A DNA stretch of 64,000 nucleotides from Selaginella tamariscina (taxonomy: Eukaryota > Streptophyta > Lycopodiopsida > Selaginellales > Selaginellaceae). Shown one piece after another: positions 1 through 11,989 of this stretch (position 1 is its first letter; each line of letters starts with the position of its first letter). The translations under genes and the position numbers were made by a program. The stretch spans positions 1 through 64,000 of the forward strand of contig PUQB01000561.1 of assembly GCA_003024785.1 (NCBI GenBank). Reading direction: 5' to 3'. The notes under the pieces were generated by a model. That model was not told the DNA's origin. It searched no databases and saw only the letters and a list, made by a program, of their open reading frames with translations.

Positions 1-770
1 TACTCCCATGGAAACCAACGTTCAGCTCAGTCATTTGCAGCAGCCGCAGTATGAGGAGGAGAGGTTGGAGATGGCCCAAGTGCCCTATCGACAGGCAGTC
101 GGGTGTTTGATTTATCTAGCCATTTCCACGAGGCCAGACTTGGCATTTGCAGTGGGAGTAGTCTCCAGGTTTCTGGAGAATCCAGGAGCAGCTCATTGGT
201 CTGTAGTGAAAGCGATCATGAGGTACTTGCGAGGTACAACAAGCTTTAGTCTCATATGGAAGAGTCAACCGTGGTCAACTGAGTTTGACCCGAGAGATGG
301 AGCTGTTTGGATTCACCAACTCTGACTGGGCTGGAGACAAAGACTCAAGAGATCAACCTTGGTTATTTGTTTTTTCTAGATAGAGGCTTGATCAGTTGGA
401 GTAGCAAGAGACAAAGCATTGTTGCTTTGTTGTCCACAGAGGCTGAGTATATTTCAGCCACAGTAGCAACTCAGGAGGCAGTCTGGCTTCAAGAGTTGTT
501 GAAGGAGATGAAGTTCAAAATCAGCAAGCCACTGGTTCTATACTGTGATAATGAGTGCAATTGAATTGTCAAAGAACCCAAAGTTCCACGGGAGAACCAA
601 GCATTTGAGATCAAGGTTCACTTCATCAGGGCAGGTTCTAGAACAAGATTTGGCTCAAGTATCTTCCCACAGAGGAGATGACTACTGATATCATGACCAA
701 GCCTTTGACCAGGGACAAGTTTCAGCTGCATCGTGAGAAGATGAAGGTTCAAGACTCTCACGGCTGAGTG
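1..770 (+). pseudogene. Ty1/copia pol relic: end of reverse transcriptase and RNase H
   Basis: A decayed 3' end of a copia polyprotein that enters from the left edge of the window. The first frame (8-325) carries the copia RT/RNase H linker with the words YRQAVGCLIYLAISTRPDLA and MRYLRGT. After a frame change near 310 the RNase H follows, with TNSDWAGD, WSSKRQSIVALLSTEAEYIS and VLYCDNE. Further frame changes lead to the usual copia C-terminus (TKPLTRDKFQLHR-like, about 690-745). At least three frame breaks and an in-frame stop make it non-functional. Just downstream, the purine-rich GCTGAGTGTGAG is followed by TGTTGAG at 775, a reasonable polypurine tract and LTR start; the far end of that LTR was not found. 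The family call is firm; lineage within copia is not resolved. Confidence 0.9.
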
Positions 771-774
771 TGAG

Positions 775-2440
775 TGTTGAGAAACCAGCCTTGAGTCTAG
801 TTGGACTCAGATAAAAATTGTATATAGTATATACAGAAAATAAAAAAAAATAGTTTGTAGGGATTTTAGCTGCTCATCCCAAGAATGAGATCCGTTTTTT
901 TCTAACAGTGAAGCTGCTGCAGTGATAATATATTCAATGTCCACGATGATTATGAGAATAAACTGGAATGGTACAATCAATAAAAAATCCAAGGTGCATA
1001 TCTTGGCCAAGTTAGATTATTATCGAACCAAAGGTAATTGCCCAGCGTGAGGATCTCATGCATTTGAATCATTTGAGAGTAGCTGAACACTAAAAAACAT
1101 AGCAATGCAATAATTCCATATCCCCTGAATTAGTAAAAATGTTCTTATCCTTATATATATAGATAGATAGATAGAGAGAGAGAGAGTTTTAAGATTTAAT
1201 AAATCTAGTTGAATTAATACAAATGTGGGAATTTCTGTAATTTGCTGTAAAAACCATAGAAAAAAATGACGTTAATGAATCTTCTTGGATTATTTCTGCA
1301 CTTGAATATGTCGTGCTTAGTTAGCACTTATTGGCTTTTAGTTACACGATCGTACGTGACTTGTATACGCTGCATTTAGTTCGTCAACATCTCTAAATCC
1401 GACAAAATCGCTTGTTCTAGTTCACGGAGCTAGAGCATCCACCCCAGGAGAGTAGTTTGACTTCATTAACTGTAAGCTGTTTATTATTCATTTGCAATTG
1501 AAAAACAAATCTTACTTATCTATTCATATTTTAGGAATTTGTTAAAAAAAAATGGGATTTGTAGATGTCTTCCAGCTATCTTTGGTATCCAACTGGCATA
1601 TTGTCACTGCAACAATAGGAGCCGGTCTCCTCAATCTTGAGAGTGTCATGTCCAGCTTGACCTGGTAAAACGAAGTATAAGAAATCGATCCATGTCTTTA
1701 ACCAGTATATACTTGAAGTAAGAGTGCATATGTATGTATGTACATACGGTCGCGGGAATACATAGTATTAGTCTCCAAGAGCATTTACATGTGTGCACAA
1801 TCACATTAACCCACGCCTGCCAAATTACGGACATTTGCACATTTTTAAATTCAAGCAGATTTATTAGATCTTAATTGCATACGTGTGTGTATGTATGTTT
1901 CAAATTAAACGGTATGGTTGCCAGGCTAAAACGAGGGGAGGATGGCAAGTTTGTTAAGGACAAGGAGGATGTAAATTAAAAATATGTTTTCAAGTTAACT
2001 ATAATACATTATATATAGTTTAACTATAATATGTTATTATAGTACATATATACATACACTTTAAATGTTTTGTTGCATATGTACAAGATGTGGAAATTTT
2101 AATACACATTGGAGAAGAGTGTGACCATGAACTGTCTCTATATACATATGCACATGTTTGCATTATCTACACTCACTCACTCACACACTCTCTCTCTCTC
2201 TCTCACACACACACACAATAATACTATAGAATGACTTTGGATAATTATAACTTAACCTACGGACATTATTGTAATTATACTCAGACTAATTAACATAGTT
2301 GTTATCTTTAAGATAATAATTAAATGGGGTATAATATCTATTGTCAAATGGGGCATTCACTACACATAAACACATGCAATATAAATTTATTGTTGTTATT
2401 CTTGACTTGGTGAGTCCCTTTACTCAATTATTATTTAACA
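775..2440. other. Non-coding stretch, probably part copia LTR then AT-rich spacer
   Basis: No coding signal. The first few hundred bases may be the 3' LTR of the copia relic, beginning TGTTGAG at 775. A GATA/GA microsatellite lies at about 1152-1186 and a TC/AC microsatellite at about 2170-2217. The rest is AT-rich with no recognised motif. Confidence 0.5.
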
Positions 2441-2554
2441 TGGTGAGTTTATTTTAAAGCTCATCTGCATAATAGGTGAAATATGACTCTCTATAAATGG
2501 TGAGTTTATTCTGAAGCTTATCTGCATAATAGGTGAAATATGACTCTCTACAAT
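2441..2554. repeat. 57-bp tandem duplication
   Basis: Two adjacent copies (2441-2497 and 2498-2554) starting TGGTGAGTTTATT and ending near GACTCTCTA differ at only a few positions. They lie inside what is probably the LTR of the minus-strand gypsy relic, whose polypurine tract is at about 2813. Confidence 0.85.
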
Positions 2555-2610
2555 GCTTCTTTATACAGGGTATTTATACAAGGTCACTATCTTGGAATTA
2601 TAGTCTATAA

Positions 2611-2812
2611 TTGTAGATAACCATGCCAAAATTAGAATCCACATGGTTGTAGATAACCATGCCAAGATTAGAGTCCATGTGGCTACAGATAACCATGCCA
2701 ATTAGAGTCACATGACTATAGATAACCATGCCGAGATTAGAGTCCATGTGGCTGTAGATAGCCATGTCAAGATTAGAGTCCATGTGGTTGTAGATAATCA
2801 TGTGCCATGACA
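2611..2812 (-). repeat. 36-bp minisatellite, 5.5 units, within a presumed gypsy LTR
   Basis: Units start at 2611, 2647, 2683 (33 bp), 2716, 2752 and 2788, with a core like GATAACCATGCCAAGATTAG. Because the period is a multiple of three, the minus strand stays open and reads a 12-residue repeat (MVIYNHMDSNLG-like). This is very likely a by-product and not a protein. The array ends at ATGACA followed by a pyrimidine run. On the minus strand that reads as a polypurine tract followed by TGTCAT, so the array would sit at the very start of U3. Confidence 0.85.
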
Positions 2813-2826
2813 TCATCCCCCCTTCA
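2806..2826 (-). other. Polypurine tract and LTR edge of minus-strand gypsy relic
   Basis: Read on the minus strand, GAAGGGGGGATGA is followed directly by TGTCATGG. This is the usual polypurine-tract/TG junction at the 3' LTR of a gypsy element. The same layout (GAGGAGGGGATGA then TGTAAG) occurs in the intact element ending at 37233, which supports the call. Confidence 0.65.
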
Positions 2827-4740
2827 GGATTCGTACTCTACCTATTAGGACTGTGCTTTTCCTTGTACAAATGTCTATTGGTGGAATGAAAGCAGTCGAC
2901 ACACATGTGCAACATGTTGGGACTCTTGTACACCATTATAATGTCTCATGCAATATGCTCGTGTTCCTAATTGCTCCTCAACACTCCAAGGTTCAATCTA
3001 ACAAGGTTGAAGTCCTGCTGCATGAGTTTGATCCCCTAGCTTCGGGAACTTGAATAAAACCAAATCTCTAACTTGGTATTGAGGTGGAACTTTATGTTCT
3101 TGATTATAAGTCTTGCGTTGGTACTCTTGAGCTTGGGCTAACTAGTTTCTGCCTTATGCATGAAAGCAAAGAAAGAACTGGTTCAAATGCTCCAACCATA
3201 TCCGCCCATCCACATTGTGTCTCTTAAGGATTCAAGTTAATTGTCGGTGGCAGCACAAGCTCACGAGCTCATGACCATACAAAGCCTTAAATGGGGAAAT
3301 GTTTGTTGACTTGTGAGGGGCCAAAACATAAGCGAATTAGAGATAAGAAAGCCACATATCCCAATCTATATGGTTGAGATTTACATACTTGACAAGTATG
3401 TCTTTGAAAGTTTTATTTAGTTGCTCCACCAAACCATCAGTCTCATAATAATAAGTTGATGCAAAGGATGGGCGATTTGCAATCATCTCATTAACAAGGC
3501 TATTGCTTCTACTATAGGGCTAGGACCTTGATTCAATAGGATTCACTCGGGACAACTATGTCACAACACCACATGAGCCAACAACAATTTGATAATAGAA
3601 GTTACTGTAGCATCCGACAAAGCATACACTTCCACCCATCGAGTCAATTAATTAAAACACAATAATAATGTAATGATTACCAAACTGCAATACGAGAAAT
3701 GGCCCCATGATGTTATAAGCTATCACCTCAAAGGGTGAGAAACCCAAATCGATTCTAAATCTGCAACATAAGGAACTGTATACACATTATGCCATTGACA
3801 ATCGAACATGTAAGAATGTACTCATGTAGGTCTTGCCAAAGTTGGGGCCAATATAAATACTGATAAATCCTCTCAAGACATATTGGAATCCCATATTTCT
3901 GGACATCATGTTGTCATAAAAGAACTGCAACAAGGAATTGATGTAAACTACAGCGCCACCACACAACACTCAGACCCATCCCCAATGAACACGAGCATAC
4001 CATCCAACATCTTGAATGATCATGCATAAGCACGAAAGTTAAAATCCTTGCAAGGGACATTGCCGCTTGGGACTTCTTGTAACCTCCAGATCCACGGCTC
4101 AATCTTCTTGGCCTCCACGATGTCTTCTCGACTAGGAAGCATGTGCTTAAGAAGTACAACACTATAGGTGCAGCCACTGCTACAGGAGCTTGGGACAACA
4201 CATTCACGGTCGACATGCTAGACCCAGGCTGATGAACAACCCAAAACTGATAACCTTAAAGAATTCACATTCCTCCTTTTCATGATCGAGTTGACTACTA
4301 CATGATCCGTCTCCAACAAGGTGTCTGAGCCATGTGAGTAGGCACAAAACTTCTATAATGCTCATATCATTGCCAAACATTTCTTATCCATGGTGGAATA
4401 ATTTTTTTGGGCATCACTGAGGGTTCAACTTGCATAAGTGATTGGGTATTGATGTTCGTCTGAAGTTTCCTCATCAAATTGCACCAAACCGATGTTTAAA
4501 GTATTGGTCCTAAAAATGAAGGATCTCTCGAAGTCCAAATACTATAACAAAGGTGGAGATCCTAGTAAAGCTTTGACATACTCAAATGCCTTCTTACGTT
4601 TTCAGACTACAGGAATTGAGCTCCTTGTTTCAACAATCCTAGTAGTGGGGCTATAAGATATGAAAACCAAGGAATAAATCTTGCTAAATAATTTGCTTTC
4701 CCAAGAAATGTCCTATTCATTCTAGTAATGCAAAGCATTT
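2813..4740 (-). pseudogene. Ty3/gypsy pol relic: RNase H and integrase, 3' part only
   Basis: Minus-strand remains of a gypsy polyprotein scattered over several frames. From right to left: end of RT/connection (FLGKANYLARFIPW, about 4690-4735); RNase H (PITYASRTLSDAQKNYSTMD-like words, then LETDHVVV, about 4250-4640); a linker (IEPWIWRLQEVPSGNVPC, about 4040-4140) that closely resembles the one in the 32.3-37.2 kb element; and an integrase core (MGPF, RWVEVYALSDATV, TDGLVEQLNKTFKDI, about 3200-3760) with a C-terminal tail near 3060-3150. Many stops and frameshifts. Gag, protease and most of RT are missing, so the right boundary at about 4740 is a truncation. Confidence 0.85.
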
Positions 4741-6880
4741 TGTATGAAATCCTTTATATATGTAATCTTGTGTATAAGTTATCTAGTGAGTAATCTAACA
4801 TGGCATGTGGCCAAAATAAATTCACGTCTTTGACTTCGGAGACTAGTCAGGAGGTCTAAATGTGAATAGAACTATAAGTGTATGAGATATATATTGTAGT
4901 CGGGAAGGTTATCCTAACATTGTTTCCTGGGAGAAATCCTATGAAATAATTGGTATAAACTCAAATGTAAACTTAACATGGAAACTCTAGAAAAAAGAAC
5001 GTCATCGTCATCCATATGAATGTCAATGAGTCTACTTTCACTCAAATAGCCTAAAGTATCTCATGCACCTCCAAAAGAAGTGGACGTGGTCATAGATGTA
5101 AATGTTACAGGCATATTAAAAACTCAATTAATATATTTACTATAGCAAAATAAATCCTACTGAAGATTCATGCCTTCCCGAACAATATGTGGGATTCATT
5201 TGGTCGAAGCCCAAGTCTTATATAACTTGGTATTAACATGTTAAAAGTTTAACAATAATATGGAATTAAACTCGCAATTTTGAATATGTTTCTAATTAAA
5301 TATTGACCTTCGTACACATCAAAACCAATGTCTATTTGGAATCATCCTTGGTATTGTGAAATTTGAGTCCAAATTGTTATAAACTTCTTTTATGTTTTCT
5401 TTTCATTAATCAACAAGATTAACATCTTGTTCACCTTGTTAACAATTCTATTTAAATTTATTAAGACGCATATGTAATTTTTTATAACTTTATATTTTCT
5501 AGCATGTAGTTCCGACAATGAAATATGATGGATTTTTAATGTATGAATATGAATGTAAAAGTAATGAAAATAATTATTAATTATTTTCTAAATTATTTTA
5601 ATTCTAAAAACATGTGTATAAAAGTAATTGAAAGTCTGAACTCTAAACTATCAAGGAAATTACAGGTTTGTCAACTTAAAAAGTGAGATGTTTATTAAAT
5701 CCTATTACTAAAGCTGGTACACCTACGATTTACTCAATCAGAACAAAGTTTAAGCTATCATTAACTTTTATATATATATACTTTTAAAAATTCATATATT
5801 TATAAATTTATTATTATTATTATTATTCTTGTGTTCATATTCAAACATAAATAATTAATTATATCTGGTTGTCTAAAATGCATGTTAGAAAATATAAACA
5901 AATTTAAATGAAATTTATGATATGATTTTTTAATGCTTATGTAAAATAAAATTAACAAAATGAATAACAAAGTAAACTTATGCTATTTACTTGTGGTTGA
6001 TGAGTTATATTTGAATATATAATAAACAATTTAATTATAAATGTATTATATAATTTATAAATATAAGTATTTATGTTTACATATATTCTCTTAATATCTG
6101 TGTTTAAAATTATTTTACAAGTTTCTTTTCATTCTCTAAGCCATTTCAAATTAAGCAGTAACTAGTGCAACTAAAAAGTTAAAACTCATCAAATCATTAG
6201 TGTTGATAATTTCAGAATAAATCGTAACAAAAAAACAGTTATTTAATTTATGGAACACATCTAAGCTAACACAACATATATATTTATATATAAATAAGTG
6301 TAGAAATAACCTGAGAAGAATTTATTAACGTCATTTATATAAACATTTTTACAAAGTGCAATATACGGAATAACACTTTGTGGACGCCCAAATAAATTAT
6401 TAAAATCCTAACTAATAATTTTTTTGACTGAAAATTAATTAGACATAATTTGTTGTTTTTTATAAACTTCTAATGGCTATCCGATGAGGAGAGGAACGTT
6501 CCCTATAACATCTATTGATTAACTTTAGTTTATTAAATTAAGGCTTAACTAACAAAATAAAGAAATACTTACTTGATTTATTAACAATGAGAAGCTTATG
6601 CCGTGTGAAGGAATTATTTAAGCTTGGCTTTAATGATAATAACAAATTAAATCTCTAAATTATTACTATGAGAACATATTAAAATAAACTTATTTTTAAT
6701 ATTTTTAATATTTGTAATAGCATATTAACCAACGGATTAGCTTACATTTTAATGAAGTTATATATATAAGTTTATTCAATGTATATGTGTCCGATATGAA
6801 CACCCATCAATGCCGTCTTAGATTCCATTAATGATTTTTATAAATTTTATTCCATGGTTATCTTAAATTCTGAGTTAAAG
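4741..6880. other. AT-rich DNA, nothing recognised
   Basis: About 2.1 kb of very AT-rich sequence with poly-A, poly-T and TA runs and a TAT trinucleotide stretch near 5810-5830. No open frame of substance, RNA gene, LTR or terminal repeat was recognised. Confidence 0.6.
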
Positions 6881-7265
6881 TTCTATTTAGAAGTAAATTA
6901 TCAAGTGAAGAATAATAATTGAGTTAAGAGTAAAATAAAGTATAATAATTGGTCTGAGGGTTGAGTTTAAAATTTAGATTAATAAAATTAAGCTAATGAT
7001 TTAACTTAGGAATAAACTCACTAGATTAAAAATAAATTAGAAAAATAATTAAGTTAAAGGTTCAGTTAAGAGTTAATAATAAATAGGTTAATGATTTAAA
7101 TTAAAATAAACTTACTAGGTTAAGGATAATAATTGAGTTAGATTTAATTAAAGATAAACTTAAGGACTAACTTATTGATAAATTGGAGGTTAAGGATCAA
7201 CTTACCATATTAAAGATTATAAATTGAGTTAAGTGTCTAATTGAGGATAAATTGATTAGATTATC
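6880..7265. repeat. Degenerate TTAAG-type simple repeat field
   Basis: Repeated variants of GAGTTAAG, AGGATAAACTTA and GGTTAA recur at irregular 20-60 bp spacing. They resemble an old, strongly diverged tandem array with no coding content. Confidence 0.6.
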
Positions 7266-7445
7266 ATATTTTTCAACATGTTTTAGTTGAGCTTGATGAA
7301 TTAGATTGCTCTTGTAAGGGATTCACAAGGTGTGCAACAGAATGCAATCCACACTTTTCAACTACAAATCCTCATGTTCATCTTGAGTTCTTCAAGGGGG
7401 AAACTAAAGCGGACGTGTACCATTGGTGGAACACTCTAAAGGATT

Positions 7446-7489
7446 GCTGATATAATAGTATCCCCATGCTGATATAATAGTATCCCCAT
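7446..7489. repeat. 22-bp exact tandem duplication
   Basis: GCTGATATAATAGTATCCCC plus two further bases occurs twice back to back (7446-7467 and 7468-7489) with no mismatch, so it arose recently within an otherwise old relic. Confidence 0.9.
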
Positions 7490-8454
7490 TGCTGATTGGC
7501 AAACAATTTGTCCCAAGTAGGCTTTTAATAAGCCAAAGGATTTCGCTGCAACTTTTTTGAACTCCATGACTTGAAGCAATTATAGAAGAAACCGTTAGCG
7601 ATTCAGGATCAAGTTTTAAAAACCTTGTTAATCTTATAGATTCGAACATGATAGAATGCGTGCGACTGGGTTTGATGTGGCCTGCTCTTCATCCCAACTT
7701 GGTTGGCTTGCTAAAAGGATTTTGTCCCCAAACCATGGAGGAAAGTGTTGAGGATTTTGCAACAATTTGAGAACACATTGGAAGAATCACAACATGTTTG
7801 TCCTGTTCTTGTGACTATGCCCACTCTCGGACATTCTATGACCTTCAATCCTATCCCAATGGAAGTGGGTGTTGTTCAAATGGAGACCAAGTCCTTAGGC
7901 CGGGGTAGAGGATGAGGCCAATTGGCTAATCAAGGTCGTGACCAAGGGTGCAACATTCATGTTATGAGTCCAGGGATGGGGAAATGTTGCAAGATTGTGT
8001 CGAATCAAGGCTAGGTAGCCGCCATCAAACTTGAAGCAGAAGTTGTTGAGATGTTGCCTCAACCAAAAAACGAGGAGTAGTGTCTAGGGTATCATAGGAT
8101 CTAGGCACTAGGTCTATTTCATTACCTTTGAGGAATCCGACTACTACATTTAGTAAGCACTTTCCTAAAGTACCATTGTTTTTTCATGCTTGTGCAGCCA
8201 TAGGAGATGCTGAGCATTTCATGTTTGTGTTCTTGAGCATGGTAGAAGGAACTCTTGTTTTGGTGTTGGTGGATTCCGAATTTACCATCTCTTCCATTAA
8301 TTGTTCGATAGTTAAGTCCTTGCACTTGCACACAATTCCTATCCAGTGGATTATGACATTGGTGTTTGCTGATAAGAAATCCTCTGCTCAATCACATTTG
8401 AATTGCACACGTGCCTTTGGTGTTGGGAGTATTATCATGTGCTTCTATTGCAGG

Positions 8455-8741
8455 TGATGCCAAGCCAAGTTCATGACACTATCATGGGTGTCAATTGGCG
8501 GCTGACGTATGTGATGATGTGGTTGATGACGTGTGTGATGACATGGCTGCGGACGTATGTGTTGACGGGTCTATTGAGGAGGTGTATAACGGGGAAGATG
8601 AGGTGTATATAGAGTTTTGATGTAGCTAGAGAGGTAGTTAAGCGGCGTAGAACGTAGAGGAGAAAAACTTAGAATTGTTCGTTGTATTTAACCCCATGAA
8701 TAAACTTCTAACATTCCATATCAATTGGCTCTGTGTTGTCA
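8455..8741 (+). mobile_element. Possible LTR-like insertion between protease and RT
   Basis: The segment begins TGATGCC, ends TTGTCA, and interrupts the gypsy relic between protease and RT. It carries three TGACG motifs (8503, 8527, 8563) and a TGACA variant (8539), a TATATAG box at about 8606 and an AATAAA at 8699. That order is expected of U3-R-U5 in an LTR. TGACG is the core bound by TGA-type bZIP factors in plants. No matching target-site duplication is visible (GCAGG against AGGCG), so the boundaries are unproven. Confidence 0.4.
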
Positions 8742-9506
8742 AGGCGAGATGTGATTTTAAGACATGCACTCTATATGTCCCATGAGGCTCGTTGTTGCGG
8801 GCCACAAGTTGTGCACCACAAAGAGGTTGCTATAGTGTGGTAGGATGTCATGATGACCAAGAGGAACCTTCTCTAGAGTAGTGAGCTAAGGACATCAAGA
8901 ACCTATTGGTGAAATATCCAAACTTGTTCCAGCCCATTGTAGGAGCTGTGAATTCCCTATTGAACACTTTGCATCACATCCAGCCGATGCAGCTTGACCA
9001 ATCACAATGGGGCTAAGGCAACGTTCCCCAAAAGAAAAGGCTATCTTGAATTGTTGTGTGCGTGAGATGTTGGAGTTGAAGGTGATCCATAAGTCTCGAA
9101 GTCCTTGGGCAATAGAACCACACTTAGTTCAAAAGTCGGTTGGGACTGAACGTTTCACTATTGATTTCCGACCTTGAATGATGTCTCCGTTCCAGATTTG
9201 TATCTACTACCACAAGTGGATGATTTGGTTGATGCACTAGGGAACAATCGTTACTTCACCATCCTCGACATGGCTTTAGGCTATTGGCATATCCTTATGG
9301 CCCTTGATGATGCAAAAAAGACACCTTTAGGCTTATAAATTCATTGTCATGCCATTTGGATTGGTCGGGCCCACGCAACCTTTTAAAGGATGATGAATGA
9401 ACTATTGGAAGGACTGGAAGGTTTTGCTTGTGCATGACCTCATGATCCACTCAACTCCGTTGGGGGCACTTTCAGTAGTTAAGCAGGTCTTGAGTGATTG
9501 AAGCGG

Positions 9507-10049
9507 TGTTAACATGGGCAGAAATCACTGTTCACAGTGTAGGAAAAGCTTTCCCAAGTAAAGGACATGGGATTTCGATTTACAATAGTTATATATATAC
9601 TTATCTCGTCTCTAAGGTCAAGGATACGATTTTGCTTTGGCCATTGCCATGTTATAACACTTATAAGATAATTTTCTCATAGGACAAGCATATATTCACT
9701 ATATATATATATTATATAATATATATAATCATGCACTTGTATTACTAAATGATTACAAAAGATAACAAGTGTGGAGACTTCTTTCCTAGAGATCCTCTCT
9801 CTCCCATGCATTCCTCTCCATAGCTCTCCATAACCTTCATAGCCTTCTCTCTCTCTCCCTTCTTGCCCTAGCTTGCCCTAACTGAATCATGATCTGCTCC
9901 AACTGTCATAACAGTTTGTTTCCTGCATGCGTAGGATATTTTCTATAACCGTAGGATTTTTCCTACTGCACCTTTCCTATAAGCTTTTCTCCAATGTAGG
10001 AAAGTTTAATGAATGTAATTCCTACATGCTCTATTTTTTGTTCTTAACA
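9507..10049 (-). repeat. Left (3') LTR of the defective gypsy element
   Basis: Runs from TGTTAACATG to TTCTTAACA. It is alignable with the right LTR over most of its length, including the shared stretch AGATCCTCTCTCTCCCATGC and a TA-rich microsatellite near 9700-9725. The region 9900-10000 repeats GGATTTTTCCTA-like words, also seen in the right copy. Confidence 0.85.
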
Positions 10050-10330
10050 CTATTCCCCAGCTTGAATCCTGCAATGTCCTCAATACATCTATCCTAGCCT
10101 TCCTTATGATGTTGACTTTCATGATACTTTGGATTTTCCTCTTTGTGCTTTTGAAAGTTGTTCCTCTCTTTCTTAAATTCTTGATTGGAAGTTGATATTT
10201 TAAGTTGTAGCACTTCATTTTCTTCAAAATGTTCCTTAGGTTCACTATTTGTTTTTTCTTCTTGTTCTTGAATAATTTTCTTTCTTGAATAGTTTCTTCT
10301 TCTTGTTCCTGAATAGTTTTTCTTTCCTAT
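10050..10330 (-). other. Internal segment between polypurine tract and truncated RT
   Basis: Starts with the polypurine tract (minus-strand CAAGCTGGGGAATAG at 10050-10064). A 79-codon lysine-rich minus-strand frame (10006-10245) overlaps it. No known domain was recognised. It may be the remaining end of a 3' accessory region, joined to the RT by a large internal deletion. Confidence 0.45.
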
Positions 10331-10690
10331 TTATTAGGCTCATCCTTTGTAAACGGAATAGGAAAAACATCCTTTTTCGTGGCATCATTTAACTTCTTGT
10401 AATTACACATACTCTCAATTTCCCATTCTTCTTAAGAAAATCACAAGTGGTAATAATCATTGTACACCTTGTATAGGATAAATGAAACCAACATTTAACA
10501 GCTTATCTATCTCCTCCTTAACAAGCTATGCATAATTAGGATTCATCCTATATGCTCTTTATTTCATAGGTTCACTTCCTGATAATAATTGTATAATGTG
10601 TGTACATAATTTATGAAGTATGTCTTTAAGATCTTTATAAGACCAAGCAAAAACATCTAGATACTTTTGAAGTAAGTTCATTCCTTTTTC
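10330..10690 (-). pseudogene. RT N-terminal fragment of the defective gypsy element
   Basis: Minus-strand words VFAWSYKDLKD, YRMNPNY, IDKLLNVGFIYPI, KKNGKLR and LNDATKKDVFPIPFTK follow the RT N-terminus of the 20.87-29.97 kb element (VFAWSYEDLKG, YRMNPTF, VDKLLQAGFIYPI). The frame then stops. The YxDD box and everything after it are missing. Confidence 0.8.
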
Positions 10691-10999
10691 TCGGAATTCC
10701 TTATCTAATTCCTAAATAATAAATAAGATTTTAGTCTCGTTTTTTATACTTGCTTTAAAGGTTTTATAGTATACACATATGTATACTCTATAGGCTTTTC
10801 CTGTAAATTAATTTCATACGGGATTGTTTATAGAACTTTTCATGTAATCCAGACTTGTCGTTTTCCTTCTGCTGAATAGTTTTTTTTCCTTTCAACACTA
10901 CATGAAGGTTAATATTTATTAGGACCTTCAAGTCAGGATATGCTTTCAGGATTTCTACTTCCTCCCCATCATCTAACTCATTAAATCAATCATATCCTT

Positions 11000-11420
11000 C
11001 TAAAACATAGGTTGATTTTTCTTTTTAACATACCTTTTAGTATGATTATAGATCACTGGTTTTCCTTCTCCTTCTTCCAGCGTCATCTTTCATGTTCCCC
11101 AATCCTGTATCACTTTTGCAAATTTCAGCCAAGGTCTACCTAATAACTTGGTATATACAGTGTTTTTCCTTCCATTTGGAGGACAACGAGTGACACCTTA
11201 TACTTAAGACTTTTTATGATATATAGTTACTCCTCTCACTATACTTACAGGCTTCACATTTTTTTGATTTGCCATTTTAAAATTAAAAGGAGCAGGCTTA
11301 ATGGGTCCTAAACCCATTTTCTTACAAGCATGCTCTTCTATAAAGTTAACTCTTGAGCTTCCATGTATAAGTGCTTATTTATCTTATATTTACCAATGTA
11401 TGCTGTGATACTTGGTACAT
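11000..11420 (-). pseudogene. Protease relic of the defective gypsy element
   Basis: Minus-strand words RVNFIEEHACKKMGLGPIKP, FKMANQKNVKP and LLGRPWLKFAKVIQDW align with the protease of the 20.87-29.97 kb element (GVNIIEEQICKQLGLGPIEN, LLGRPWLRDAKV). The active-site IDGG of that relative reads IHGS here, so the catalytic aspartate is lost. Confidence 0.75.
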
Positions 11421-11989
11421 ACCCATCATAATCACCTTCTTTTTCATAATGTTTCTCTACTCAGTGAATCTCTTGTCCTGTATAAATAGGTAAAGATTTG
11501 GAATAATATTTAATATTTGCAGAATTTAATTTTAATATATGAGGCAATATGTATTAATTGTCCCAACGTGATTATGATTTCTTGACTCAATGCACTTTGA
11601 GCCATTGAATCTGCCACATGTCCTAAATCTACTTCACAGTAATACTTTGTTTTACAAGAATATTCTATCTTATAAGAATATTCTGTTCCATAAGAGTATT
11701 CTGTCACATGAATATCCTTTTCTCTAGAATATTCCTTCTAAAAATAGAATTAGTTATTTTTAGATCTTTAAGTTTATTTATTAGTTGTTTTTCATCATCT
11801 AAGATATACTCAGAGAGATTCTCATTCTTGAAGATGAATGTTCATCTTTTCTTATGTCTGCATACTATTTTGTGATAGATATATAGAATTTCCTTTACAG
11901 TAAGGTATTCATGTTTCTGATTTTTATTTTTATACAGGTTACTGCTCTCACGACAAGATGATTTTCTACTTCTCTCTCCTCCACATCAA

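Larger units (their letters stand above)
7360..9506 (+). pseudogene. Ty3/gypsy relic: gag, protease and RT start, cut by a later insertion
   Basis: Decayed plus-strand gypsy remains. Gag is seen near 7360-7440 (VHLEFFKGETKADVYHW). Protease lies in the open frame 8128-8457 (LVLVDSEFTISSINCSIVKS), where the usual D-[ST]-G is D-S-E, so the active site is lost. RT follows at about 8880-9480 in broken frames (VIHKSRSPWAIEPHLVQKS, then FIVMPFGL). The pol order is normal, but about 290 bp of foreign, LTR-like sequence lies between protease and RT. The relic stops in the RT at 9506, exactly where the left LTR of the next element begins, so that element inserted into it. A 22-bp exact direct duplication (7446-7489) lies in gag. 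Confidence 0.85.

Noticed and set aside
2598-2816. 72-codon frame with a 12-residue repeat
   Set aside because: A by-product of the 36-bp minisatellite in a presumed LTR.
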